This document shows positions 26,743 to 35,541 of a stretch of 64,000 nt of DNA, in pieces. The DNA is taken from positions 2,790,001-2,854,000 of the forward strand of contig NZ_JQNQ01000001.1 of the NCBI RefSeq assembly GCF_000745315.1, written 5' to 3'. The position numbers were made by a program, and so were the translations under genes. Position 1 is the stretch's first letter. Each line of letters starts with the position of its first letter. The stretch is from Salegentibacter sp. Hel_I_6. Lineage in GTDB: Bacteria > Bacteroidota > Bacteroidia > Flavobacteriales > Flavobacteriaceae. Below the pieces are notes generated by a model. It was not told where the DNA came from. It worked only from the letters and a program-made list of their open reading frames with translations, and made no database searches.

Positions 26743-27645
26743 ATGCGGGCACTGGTGATATCTGGAGGAGGCAGTAAAGGCGCTTTCGCCGGGGGAGTAG
26801 GCCAGTATTTGATTGAAGAGTTAAAACGAGATTACGATCTCTATTTGGGAACTTCAACAGGCAGTTTGCTTATCTCTCATCTTGCACTTAATAAATGTGA
26901 AAAGATAAAGGAAATTTACACCTCGGTCAATCAATCCAGTATTTTTAGCAATCGGCCATTTTTAATTAAACGTCGCCACGGTTACGATCAAATAAGCATT
27001 AATCACTTTAATGTAATTCTCAACTTTTTAAAAGGAAAAAAGACTTTTGGGGAAAGTAAAAACCTTAGAAAATTAATAGGAGAAACTTTAACTAAAGAAG
27101 AATTCTTAAGCTTGCAGGCCGGAAAAAAAGATATTGTGGTTACGGTTTCCAATATTTCGCTCAATACCGTAGAATATAAATCGATTAAGGATTTTGATTA
27201 CGAAGATTTCTGTGAATGGATTTGGATCTCTTGCAATTACACGCCGTTTATGAGTTTAGTGCAAAAGGAAGGCTGCGAATATGCCGATGGTGGCCTGGGG
27301 ACTATGGTGCCTATTGAAGAAGCGATAAAACGAGGAGCTACCCATGTTGATGCGGTAATTTTGCAAACTGAAGCTACTTTTTATAATAGAATGCCTTCTA
27401 GAAATGTCTTTGGATTAATCACCAATTTGTTCCGGTTTATGCTGGATAGAATAGAAAAACAGAATATTAAAATAGGTAAGTTTGCCGCCGCTAATAAAAA
27501 TGTAACGATAAATTTTTACTACACGCCTTCCGTATTAACTACCAATTCCCTTATTTTTGATGAAAAACAAATGAAGTCCTGGTGGAGAACTGGCTACACT
27601 TACGCCAAAGAAAAAAGCGAGGAAATTAATCAAATTGAACCTTAA
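26743..27645 (+). CDS. Patatin-like phospholipase, first of a tandem pair
   Basis: 300 residues. The oxyanion loop GGGSKGAFAGG (8-18) starts the protein, the nucleophile is S38 in GTSTG and the catalytic partner D182 is in DGGLG, giving the Ser-Asp dyad of patatins. No signal peptide or membrane helix, so it is cytoplasmic. It acts on lipid acyl esters by family knowledge; the real substrate is unknown. It shares its final base with the first base of the next gene (TAATG), and the two products align without gaps over the first 190 residues. Confidence 0.92.
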   Translation: MRALVISGGGSKGAFAGGVGQYLIEELKRDYDLYLGTSTGSLLISHLALNKCEKIKEIYTSVNQSSIFSNRPFLIKRRHGYDQISINHFNVILNFLKGKKTFGESKNLRKLIGETLTKEEFLSLQAGKKDIVVTVSNISLNTVEYKSIKDFDYEDFCEWIWISCNYTPFMSLVQKEGCEYADGGLGTMVPIEEAIKRGATHVDAVILQTEATFYNRMPSRNVFGLITNLFRFMLDRIEKQNIKIGKFAAANKNVTINFYYTPSVLTTNSLIFDEKQMKSWWRTGYTYAKEKSEEINQIEP

Positions 27646-28568
27646 TGCGCGCACTGGTAATATCTGGCGGTGGAAGTAAAGGAGCCTTTGCAGGAGGCGT
27701 TGCCCAATATTTAATTCAGGAAGAAGGCAAGAAATACGATTTATTTCTTGGTACCTCTACCGGAAGTTTATTAATTCCGCATCTCGCGATGGGAAATATA
27801 GACAAGGTTTACGAGATCTACACCAACGTAAATCAGCGTAAGATTTTTAGTATAAATCCGTTTGTAGTGAAGCGCAAAGAAGGTCGCGAATATGTGACTA
27901 TCAATTATTTTAATATGTTTTGGCAATTCGTGCGTAAAAAAAGAACTTTTGGGGAAAGCCAGAATCTTAGGAAACATATTAAACGAAATTTTTCTGAAGA
28001 GAATTTTGCCCAGCTTAAAAATCAGGTAGAAGACGTGGTAGTAACCGTTTCTAATTTATCTAAAAATCGGGTAGAATATAAGTCGATTAACGATTTTACT
28101 TACGAAGATTTTTGCGACTGGATCTGGATAAGTTGTAATTATATTCCGTTTATGAGTTTGGCAAAAAAAGACGGATTTGAATATGCCGATGGTGGACTTG
28201 GCTGTGTAGTGCCAATTAGGGAAGCTATAAAAAGAGGAGCTACAGAAGTTGATGCGATAATTCTTGAAGCCGAAAATATGGAATACAATAAGGTGTTGGG
28301 GAAAAATCCATTTTCGTTAATGATCAATCTTTTTGGGTTTTTGCTGGACCAGGTAGAATATCACGATATCGTTGAAGGGAAACTCGCCGCACTAAATAAA
28401 AAAGTAAAATTAACTACCTATTACACCCCTACAAAACTGACTGAGAATTCACTGGTTTTCAATAAAGAATTAATGACAGAATGGTGGCAGCAAGGTTATG
28501 ATCATGCTAAAGAAAAACACTTGCAATACCTGGCTACTAAAAGAAAAAATTTCTTCGGCTTGTTTTAA
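27645..28568 (+). CDS. Patatin-like phospholipase, second of a tandem pair
   Basis: 307 residues with the same catalytic elements at the same positions as its neighbour: GGGSKGAFAGG (8-18), S38 in GTSTG, D182 in DGGLG. By hand count about 122 of the first 190 positions match the upstream protein. This indicates an old tandem duplication rather than a very recent one. The C-terminus is slightly longer (KRKNFFGLF). Translation is coupled to the first gene through a 1-base TAATG overlap. Its stop codon overlaps the stop of the minus-strand gene coming from the right. Confidence 0.92.
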   Translation: MRALVISGGGSKGAFAGGVAQYLIQEEGKKYDLFLGTSTGSLLIPHLAMGNIDKVYEIYTNVNQRKIFSINPFVVKRKEGREYVTINYFNMFWQFVRKKRTFGESQNLRKHIKRNFSEENFAQLKNQVEDVVVTVSNLSKNRVEYKSINDFTYEDFCDWIWISCNYIPFMSLAKKDGFEYADGGLGCVVPIREAIKRGATEVDAIILEAENMEYNKVLGKNPFSLMINLFGFLLDQVEYHDIVEGKLAALNKKVKLTTYYTPTKLTENSLVFNKELMTEWWQQGYDHAKEKHLQYLATKRKNFFGLF

Positions 28569-29086
28569 ATAAAGCGTTTTACTTCGTTTTTTAAATACGC
28601 AATTGCAGCTTCGGTAGGAGATTGTTTTTCCATTAAATTCTTCAGGATTATTTCTCTTAATTTATCGGCATTGGTTACACTTTCCTGTTGGTTTGCTTTT
28701 CTTATAATTCCGATAGTAGCGTTTTTAGCAGTTTTTATATAATCCCAGCTTTCGGTAGAAAGATAGATTTGCTGCGCAAGATTATGGTCAAACTCCTGCT
28801 CTATAGTATTGATTAAAAGACGTTCGTAGGCTTCTTTATCATCAGAATTCGGCTTTATTCTGAATAATATTTTCCCCGGGGAAATACGTTCTAAAAAAAG
28901 TGTCATTCTTTCATAGGCTTGCAATTTTAAGGGAAGAGCCGTTTTTTGATTTTCCCTGTGTAATAAAAATCGCCTCCTATTTTCTTCATTTTTGTTATAG
29001 GAACTGAAAAAGTAAAATGCTACCACGCCCACAATCAAGGCCGGTAAAATAGCTAATAATATTTGGGAAAGTTCTATTTGATTCAT
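28565..29086 (-). CDS. Conserved membrane-anchored protein of unknown function (DUF7935-like)
   Basis: 173 residues. One N-terminal membrane helix (about 10-28, ILLAILPALIVGVVAFYFF) is followed by a charged cytoplasmic helical domain with RRRFLLHRENQKTALPLKLQAYERMTLFLERI at its start (positions 37-68). I associate this RENQK..LPLKLQAYERM pattern with a Flavobacteriia-specific family (DUF7935) of unknown role. It overlaps the upstream FMN glutamate synthase homologue by 4 bases (ATGA) and so is translated with it. Confidence 0.8.
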   Translation of the reverse strand: MNQIELSQILLAILPALIVGVVAFYFFSSYNKNEENRRRFLLHRENQKTALPLKLQAYERMTLFLERISPGKILFRIKPNSDDKEAYERLLINTIEQEFDHNLAQQIYLSTESWDYIKTAKNATIGIIRKANQQESVTNADKLREIILKNLMEKQSPTEAAIAYLKNEVKRFI

Positions 29087-30705
29087 TCGTTCTTATTATG
29101 TGCCGAAGTTTCCTCGGTTTCTGCTTCTTTGGTTTTAACTTCTTTTTGCTTATAACTTCCTCCTAGATGCTGGCAATCCATATGGCCGTAAATATCGGTG
29201 AAAGGTACTTTTTCTTTGTGATATGCAAAAGTAGTCGCCAGGGTTTTTGCCAGGTTCTTATCGCTTAAATTGATCTCTACATCGTCCATAGTGAACTGGG
29301 AAGGATGTTCGTAACCGCAGGCATGTGTGATTTCCAAAAGTTCTTTTCTAAATTTTGTAAAGTAATAATTAACCCGGCGTGCCTTATCTTTTACATTTAT
29401 CCCAGATTGTAACCATTTGTTTTGTGTAGCAACGCCGGTAGGGCAGGTATTATTGTGGCAGGCCTGCGCCTGGATACACCCAATACTCATCATCGCTTCT
29501 CTGGCCACATTTATACAGTCAACACCAAGCGCAAATGCCATAGCGGCCTGTGCCGGGAAACCGAGTTTTCCACTGCCAATAAATACGATTCTATCGGTAA
29601 TTCCTTCATTTAAGAATATCTTATAAACATCGGTGAACGCATAGATCCAGGGAAGCGAAACATGATCGGCAAAACTTGGTGGGGCAGCACCGGTACCACC
29701 TTCACCACCATCTATGGTAATAAAATCGGGGCCACGTTTGGTTTTTGCCATTAATGAAGCGAGCTCTTCCCATTGATCCAATTTCCCGACGGCCGATTTT
29801 ATTCCCACCGGAAGCCCGGTTGCTTCAGCAATTTCTTCAATGAAATTTACCATTTCCGGAATTGTGCTGAAGGCTGAATGATTGGGCGGTGATAGTACGT
29901 CTTTGCCTAAAGGGACATTCCTTATTTCCGAGATTTCCTTTGTGATTTTGGAAGCGGGTAAAACGCCACCTTTTCCGGGTTTTGCTCCCTGGGAAAGTTT
30001 AACTTCAATAGCTCTTATTTGCGGATTGTTTTTTACCAGTTCCACCATTTTTTCCATAGAAAAATTACCGGCTTTATCCCGAACTCCGAAATAACCGGTT
30101 CCAAAATGAAAAACAACATCGGCTCCTTTTTGGTGATATTGCGAAAGCCCGCCTTCACCGGTATTATGATAAGCACCGGCTTCTTTACAACCTTCGTTGA
30201 AAGATGCAACAGCTTTTGCTGAAAGAGAACCAAAACTCATCGCCGAAACATTGATAATTGAAGCAGGCCTGTAGGGGCGCTTTCTTTGGTTAGATTCTCC
30301 CATAACCTTTGCGCAGGCTATAAAATTTGGATCTATCCTATTGGGATGATTTTCTCCAAGTTTAAATGGAAGCATTGCATTATTGATGAATATATAATGC
30401 GTAGAAAATATATCCTGATCGGTTCCAAAACCTTCGTAGTTATTCTCATTTTTGGCAGAAGCATAGATCCAACCCCGCTCTACACGGTTAAAAGGCAATT
30501 CATCCCTGTTACTGGCTACTATATATTGCCTTAGTTCAGGACCAATACCTTCTAAAAAGTATCTAATATGACCTACCACTGGGAAATTATGTTTTATAGT
30601 GTGCCTTCTATTAAAAAAGATGTCTTTTATAGCGATTAAAATGATAACAATAAGAAGCCAGCCCCACCATTCGATTGAAGCTATAAAACTAAAAAAGCAA
30701 TCCAT
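29083..30705 (-). CDS. Membrane-anchored FMN-binding glutamate synthase family protein
   Basis: 540 residues. An N-terminal membrane helix (about 12-28, WWGWLLIVIILIAI) precedes a GltB-type FMN/3Fe-4S synthase domain. The domain contains MSFGSLSAKAVASFNEG, the GEGGLS stretch, KLSQGAKPGKGGVLP, TIDGGEGGTGAAP, and a cysteine cluster CIQAQACHNNTCPTG for the iron-sulfur site. The glutaminase (GATase) domain of real glutamate synthase is missing, so it cannot use glutamine by itself. The family is annotated as FMN-binding glutamate synthase, but its reaction is unproven. It sits 2 bases downstream of an M20 amidohydrolase and overlaps a DUF7935-like gene. Confidence 0.9.
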   Translation of the reverse strand: MDCFFSFIASIEWWGWLLIVIILIAIKDIFFNRRHTIKHNFPVVGHIRYFLEGIGPELRQYIVASNRDELPFNRVERGWIYASAKNENNYEGFGTDQDIFSTHYIFINNAMLPFKLGENHPNRIDPNFIACAKVMGESNQRKRPYRPASIINVSAMSFGSLSAKAVASFNEGCKEAGAYHNTGEGGLSQYHQKGADVVFHFGTGYFGVRDKAGNFSMEKMVELVKNNPQIRAIEVKLSQGAKPGKGGVLPASKITKEISEIRNVPLGKDVLSPPNHSAFSTIPEMVNFIEEIAEATGLPVGIKSAVGKLDQWEELASLMAKTKRGPDFITIDGGEGGTGAAPPSFADHVSLPWIYAFTDVYKIFLNEGITDRIVFIGSGKLGFPAQAAMAFALGVDCINVAREAMMSIGCIQAQACHNNTCPTGVATQNKWLQSGINVKDKARRVNYYFTKFRKELLEITHACGYEHPSQFTMDDVEINLSDKNLAKTLATTFAYHKEKVPFTDIYGHMDCQHLGGSYKQKEVKTKEAETEETSAHNKNE

Positions 30706-30707
30706 AA

Positions 30708-31988
30708 TTATTGGTTTAGGTAATCTATTGCCAGTTGAGACATTGTTTTCACTCCCAATAACATTCCGCTTTCATCAATAAAAAAGTCAGGAGTGTGATG
30801 TGGAGCGGGTTCGTTAGAATCTAAAGGTTTTCCACCAAGAAAATAATAGAAACCCGGAACCTCTTCCTGGAAAAATGAAAAATCTTCACCACCTGTAGTT
30901 GCTTTTGCTAAAACCACGTTTTCTTCTCCAGCTACATGCTGTAGTGTAGGTAACATTTTGCTGGTAAGTTCAGGATCGTTATAAGTAATAGCAGTATTAT
31001 TTTGAATTTCAACCGTAGCTTCCCCACCATAGGCTTTAGCAATTGCAGGGACCATTTCGTTCATCCTTTTCAGAATTAATTTTTTCATATCTGGATCCAG
31101 AGTTCTTATTGTTCCAATCATTTCGGCGGTTTCCGGAATAATATTAAAGCGAACGCCACTGGTGATTTTTCCTACGGAAATTACCGCGGCGGCATCTACC
31201 AATTTAGATTCCCTACTGATTATTGTTTGCAAACCATCGATAATTTTTGCTGAAATTAGAATAGGATCGGTGCCACTCCAGGGAGCAGATCCGTGGGTTT
31301 GTTTTCCGGTAACATTTATTACAAAACGTTCTACCGCTGCCATAGTGCCTTCTGGTTTATAACGAATTGTACCCACTGGGGTTTCCGAATTTATATGAAG
31401 TCCGAAGATGGCATCTACATCGGGATTTTTTAATACACCTTCCTTAATCATGAGCGAAGCACCGCCTTCTTCGCCCGGCGGCGGACCTTCCTCAGCGGGT
31501 TGAAATATAAACTTTACTGTACCATTTATTTTATCTTTATTCTTTGAAAGAATTTCTGCGACGCCCATCATAATTGCGATATGAGTATCATGCCCGCAGG
31601 CGTGCATAACCCCGGTTTCTGAACCTAAAAATTCTGTTCTTACTTCAGATTTAAAGGGGAGATCATTTCTTTCGGTTACCGGGAGCGCATCAATATCTGC
31701 TCTTAAGGCTACGGTTTTGCCTTCATTATCGCCTTTTAGAATTCCTACCACGCCGGTTTTTGCAATTCCGGTAGTAGTTTCAATTCCCAAACTTTGTAAA
31801 TGGGCTGCAATTTTCTTAGCGGTTTCGGTTTCCCGGTTGGAAAGTTCAGGGTGCTGATGAAAATCCCTTCGCCACTCAATCACCTGTTCTTCTATTTCTT
31901 CGGCAGCTGAGTTGATTTTAGGATCAATTTCCTGGGCTGCCAAAGAAAAGCTAAAAAGCCCAAGCAGACTGAATATAATTTTTTTCAT
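30708..31988 (-). CDS. M20 family amidohydrolase (secreted)
   Basis: 426 residues with a signal peptide (1-18, ending LAAQ). It has the M20D signatures: HACGHDTHIAIMMG, the catalytic acidic EEGPPPGEEGG, HINSETPVG, the dimerisation-domain HGSAPW and GGEDFSFF near the end. This group hydrolyses N-acyl amino acids, hippurate-like compounds or IAA-amino acid conjugates and uses two metal ions. Secretion suggests periplasmic use on acyl-amino acids or peptides. First gene of a three-gene unit with the FMN protein (2-base gap) and the DUF7935-like protein. Confidence 0.93.
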   Translation of the reverse strand: MKKIIFSLLGLFSFSLAAQEIDPKINSAAEEIEEQVIEWRRDFHQHPELSNRETETAKKIAAHLQSLGIETTTGIAKTGVVGILKGDNEGKTVALRADIDALPVTERNDLPFKSEVRTEFLGSETGVMHACGHDTHIAIMMGVAEILSKNKDKINGTVKFIFQPAEEGPPPGEEGGASLMIKEGVLKNPDVDAIFGLHINSETPVGTIRYKPEGTMAAVERFVINVTGKQTHGSAPWSGTDPILISAKIIDGLQTIISRESKLVDAAAVISVGKITSGVRFNIIPETAEMIGTIRTLDPDMKKLILKRMNEMVPAIAKAYGGEATVEIQNNTAITYNDPELTSKMLPTLQHVAGEENVVLAKATTGGEDFSFFQEEVPGFYYFLGGKPLDSNEPAPHHTPDFFIDESGMLLGVKTMSQLAIDYLNQ

Positions 31989-32152
31989 AGTAAATTTTAT
32001 TTCGCGCTCAATTTTGTTTGTAGAATTTTAAAGATATTAAAAAGATAACCAATTGCTTAAAGCAGGTTGTAGTTAATTTAAAACAAAGTAGGTTTCAGGT
32101 TTATATTTTGTCTCATTTTGGTTAATTTCACGCATTTAAAAAACTGAAAAGA

Positions 32153-34474
32153 TTGGAAGCTTATTTAGCCGAATTAAATGACGCACAACGCGCGCCTGTA
32201 CTGCAAAAGGAAGGCGCAATGATTGTGATTGCAGGAGCAGGATCTGGAAAAACAAGGGTGCTTACTTACCGTATTGCTTACCTAATGAGCCTGGGGGTAG
32301 ATCCTTTTAATATTTTATCGCTCACCTTTACCAATAAAGCGGCTCGGGAAATGAAAACCCGTATCGCTAAAATTGTAGGGAATAGTGAAGCGAAAAATCT
32401 TTGGATGGGAACTTTTCATTCCATTTTTGCTAAGATTCTACGTTTTGAAGCCGATAAATTGGGCTATCCTTCAAATTTCACGATTTACGATACACAGGAT
32501 TCGCAAAGTGTAATTAGGGCGATTATAAAAGATATGCGTCTGGATAAAGACGTTTACAAATACAAACAGGTTTATAGCCGAATTTCTTCCTATAAAAACA
32601 GTTTAATCACGGTAAAAGCCTATTTCCAAAACCCGGAATTGAAGGAAGCCGATGCGATGTCTAAAAAACCGCGTTTAGGGGAAATTTACCAGGAATATGT
32701 AGAGCGTTGCTTTAAAGCCGGCGCGATGGATTTTGATGATCTTTTGCTGAAAACCAACGAACTGTTAAATAGGTTTCCGGAAGTGCTTCATAAATACCAA
32801 AACCGTTTCAGGTATATTTTGGTAGATGAGTACCAGGATACTAACCATTCGCAGTATTTAATTGTAAAAGCACTTTCCGATAAATTTCAGAATATATGCG
32901 TGGTGGGAGATGATGCGCAGAGTATTTATGCTTTCCGCGGGGCGAATATTAATAACATTCTGAATTTTCAGAAAGATTATGATAATGTACAAATGTACCG
33001 CCTGGAGCAAAATTACCGTTCTACCAAAAACATTGTAAACGCCGCCAACTCCATTATTGAAAAGAATAAAACCAAGCTTGAAAAAGTAGTGTGGACGGCT
33101 AATGATGAAGGGCCAAAAATTGTTGTAAATCGTTTGCTTACCGATGGTGAAGAAGGCCGTTTTGTTGCGGGTTCTATTTTTGAGAATAGAATGCAAAACC
33201 AGATGAATAACGGCGATTTCGCTATTCTTTATCGAACCAATGCCCAGAGTAGGGCGATGGAAGACGCACTTAGGAAAAAAGAAATTCCATATAGAATTTA
33301 CGGTGGGCTTTCATTTTACCAGCGAAAGGAAATTAAAGATGTACTGTCTTATTTACGTTTGCTGATAAACCCGAAAGATGAGGAAGCGCTTAAGCGTGTG
33401 ATTAATTATCCTGCCCGAGGAATTGGGCAAACTACCATGGATAAATTGAGCATTGCCGGAAATCAATATGGCAAGACCATTTTTGAAATTATTGAAAATA
33501 TAGATCATCTTGATTTAAAGATCAATAGAAGTACCCAGACCAAGCTTAATAATTTCGTGAATATGATTAAGAGTTTCACGATTTTAGCCGAAAATGCCGA
33601 TGCATTTACCGTAGCCGATACAGTGACCAAAAAAACCGGTTTGGTTCAGGAATTAAAGAAAGATGGTACTCCGGAAGGAATTGCCCGAATTGAAAATATC
33701 GAGGAATTATTAAACGGTATCAAGGATTTTGTAGAAGGCCAAAAAGAACTCGCAGATGCCAACGGTTCTTTAGCTGAATTTCTTGAAGATGTAGCACTCG
33801 CTACAGATATGGATAAAGATACCGGCGATGATGACCGTGTAGCCTTAATGACCATTCACCTGGCAAAAGGTTTGGAGTTTCCGTATGTATATATTGTTGG
33901 GTTAGAAGAAGATCTATTCCCTTCAGGAATGAGTATGAATACCCGAAGCGAGCTGGAAGAAGAACGCCGATTATTCTATGTGGCCCTTACCCGCGCCGAA
34001 AAACAGGCTTATTTAACTTATACGCAGTCCCGTTACCGTTGGGGAAAATTGGTAGATGCTGAACCCAGTAGGTTTATTGAAGAAGTAGATGAGCAGTATA
34101 TGGATTATATGATTCCGCAGGATGATTATAAATACAAGCCACTTATAGATACCGATATTTTTGGTGATGATATTGATAAAAGTAAATTACGCCAAAACAA
34201 ACCCAAAAAAGGAACTCCGCCGCCGGCACATAAGCCAAGCGAATCTCAATTAAGAAAACTTCGGAAATTAAAACCAGCCAGCCCCGAACCTGAAAAAGCT
34301 ACGAATGCTATAAAACTGGAAGCCGGGAACGTAGTAGAACATATGCGTTTTGGAAAAGGAAAAGTTTTAGCTATAGATGGCGTGGGACAGGATAAAAAAG
34401 CCGAAATAGATTTTGAGAATGGTGGAATTAAAAAGTTACTGCTAAGGTTTGCAAAACTTAAATTAATCTCCTAA
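32153..34474 (+). CDS. uvrD: UvrD/PcrA-type ATP-dependent DNA helicase
   Basis: A 773-residue SF1A helicase. Motifs: Q motif (LNDAQRAPV, Q12), Walker A GAGSGKT (28-34), VDEYQDT (224-230), QNYRST, and the C-terminal LMTIHLAKGLEFPYVYIVG and ALTRAEKQAYL. The C-terminal region is basic and proline-rich and ends with a Tudor-like domain (VVEHMRFGKGKVLAIDG). The start is a TTG at 32153: the first downstream ATG codon would remove the Q motif, so TTG is preferred. Acts in nucleotide-excision and mismatch repair. A terminator lies 24 bases after the stop. Confidence 0.95.
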   Translation: MEAYLAELNDAQRAPVLQKEGAMIVIAGAGSGKTRVLTYRIAYLMSLGVDPFNILSLTFTNKAAREMKTRIAKIVGNSEAKNLWMGTFHSIFAKILRFEADKLGYPSNFTIYDTQDSQSVIRAIIKDMRLDKDVYKYKQVYSRISSYKNSLITVKAYFQNPELKEADAMSKKPRLGEIYQEYVERCFKAGAMDFDDLLLKTNELLNRFPEVLHKYQNRFRYILVDEYQDTNHSQYLIVKALSDKFQNICVVGDDAQSIYAFRGANINNILNFQKDYDNVQMYRLEQNYRSTKNIVNAANSIIEKNKTKLEKVVWTANDEGPKIVVNRLLTDGEEGRFVAGSIFENRMQNQMNNGDFAILYRTNAQSRAMEDALRKKEIPYRIYGGLSFYQRKEIKDVLSYLRLLINPKDEEALKRVINYPARGIGQTTMDKLSIAGNQYGKTIFEIIENIDHLDLKINRSTQTKLNNFVNMIKSFTILAENADAFTVADTVTKKTGLVQELKKDGTPEGIARIENIEELLNGIKDFVEGQKELADANGSLAEFLEDVALATDMDKDTGDDDRVALMTIHLAKGLEFPYVYIVGLEEDLFPSGMSMNTRSELEEERRLFYVALTRAEKQAYLTYTQSRYRWGKLVDAEPSRFIEEVDEQYMDYMIPQDDYKYKPLIDTDIFGDDIDKSKLRQNKPKKGTPPPAHKPSESQLRKLRKLKPASPEPEKATNAIKLEAGNVVEHMRFGKGKVLAIDGVGQDKKAEIDFENGGIKKLLLRFAKLKLIS

Positions 34475-34497
34475 CCGTCGTTAAACTTCTGTTATAT

Positions 34498-34524
34498 AAA
34501 GCCGCTTCACGCGGCTTTCTTTTT
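34498..34524 (+). terminator. Rho-independent terminator after uvrD
   Basis: Stem aaagccgc (34498-34505) and gcggcttt (34511-34518), loop ttcac, followed by a T-rich run. Confidence 0.8.
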
Positions 34525-34542
34525 ATCTTCAAATTAAAAACT

Positions 34543-34755
34543 ATGATAAAAGAAGGAAGTAAAGTGAGTTGGAAATGGGGAAATGGGGAAGCTGAAGGTA
34601 AAGTAACCAAAACTTATGCTAAAGAAGTTACCAAAACTATAGATGGCAGTGAAATTACCCGAAAAGGAGAAGAAGGAAATAAAGCTCTTTTTATAGAACA
34701 GGAAGATGGGAGTAAAGTACTAAAGCTGGAAAGTGAAGTTTCTAAAGTAGATTAA
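34543..34755 (+). CDS. DUF2945 / hypervirulence-associated TUDOR-domain protein
   Basis: A 70-residue, lysine-rich small protein. The pattern GSKVSWKWGNGEAEGKVTK followed by GSEITRKGEEGNKALFIEQEDGSKVLKLESEV fits the DUF2945 (HVA1 TUDOR) family, a single SH3-like barrel. These proteins are small, cytoplasmic and of unknown role in bacteria. It starts about 20 bases after the uvrD terminator and has its own short transcription unit ahead of the YrdC/Sua5-like gene. Confidence 0.85.
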   Translation: MIKEGSKVSWKWGNGEAEGKVTKTYAKEVTKTIDGSEITRKGEEGNKALFIEQEDGSKVLKLESEVSKVD

Positions 34756-34820
34756 TGAAACCATTTCAAAAATATCTGCTCGAAAATTTGTAAATTCTCG
34801 GGTATTAAAATTTATAACTT

Positions 34821-35441
34821 ATGGCTGAATTACTTAAAATTTACGACGAAAACCCAAGTCAAAAACATATTAATAAAGTAGTAGAAACTTTAAGAAACGG
34901 GGGGCTTATTATTTATCCTACCGATACCGTTTATGGTTTAGGCTGCGATATTACTAATACCTCGGCACTAGAAAAGATTGCCCAGATAAAAGGGGTGAAA
35001 CTGGAAAAAGCGAATTTCTCTTTTATCTGTGAAGATTTAAGCAACCTTTCAGATTATGTAAAGCAAATAGATTCGGCTACTTTTAAAATCCTTAAAAGAA
35101 ATCTTCCGGGACCTTATACTTTTATCTTACCCGGAAACAACAACCTGCCAAATGTCTTTAAGAAGAAGAAAACTGTTGGAATTAGAGTCCCAGATAATGC
35201 GATATGCAAAAGCATTGTCGCTACTTTAGGAAATCCAATTGTTTCTACTTCTATTTATGATGAAGATGAGGTAATAGAATACACCACAGATCCTGAATTA
35301 ATAAAAGAGAAATGGGATCATCTGGTAGATCTGGTTATTGATGGAGGCTATGGAGATAATATTCCTTCAACCGTAATTGATCTTACCACCTCACAACCTG
35401 AAATAATAAGGGAGGGTAAAGGAAGCGTAGACATTATGTAG
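34821..35441 (+). CDS. L-threonylcarbamoyladenylate synthase (Sua5/YciO/YrdC family)
   Basis: 206 residues. The YrdC fold has the ATP/threonine-binding signature YPTDTVYGLGCDITN, KRNLPGPYTFILPG and the late VSTSIYDEDE region. It makes the threonylcarbamoyl-AMP intermediate for t6A at position 37 of ANN-decoding tRNAs, or is a YciO-type paralogue. The C-terminal Sua5 domain is absent, as in short YrdC proteins. Which subgroup it belongs to cannot be settled by eye. A hairpin terminator lies about 30 bases downstream. Confidence 0.9.
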   Translation: MAELLKIYDENPSQKHINKVVETLRNGGLIIYPTDTVYGLGCDITNTSALEKIAQIKGVKLEKANFSFICEDLSNLSDYVKQIDSATFKILKRNLPGPYTFILPGNNNLPNVFKKKKTVGIRVPDNAICKSIVATLGNPIVSTSIYDEDEVIEYTTDPELIKEKWDHLVDLVIDGGYGDNIPSTVIDLTTSQPEIIREGKGSVDIM

Positions 35442-35469
35442 TTTTAAATTAATTTTTAGATAACGAGTT

Positions 35470-35505
35470 AAAAGCCTGCTAAATGCAGGTTTTACTTTTT
35501 TTTCG
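35470..35505 (+). terminator. Rho-independent terminator
   Basis: Stem cctgc (35475-35479) and gcagg (35485-35489), extended by flanking A and T bases, followed by a long T run. Ends the YrdC/Sua5 gene. Confidence 0.65.
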
Positions 35506-35541
35506 ACGCGTATTGTCCATAACTTAAAAAAAAGATAAGTA

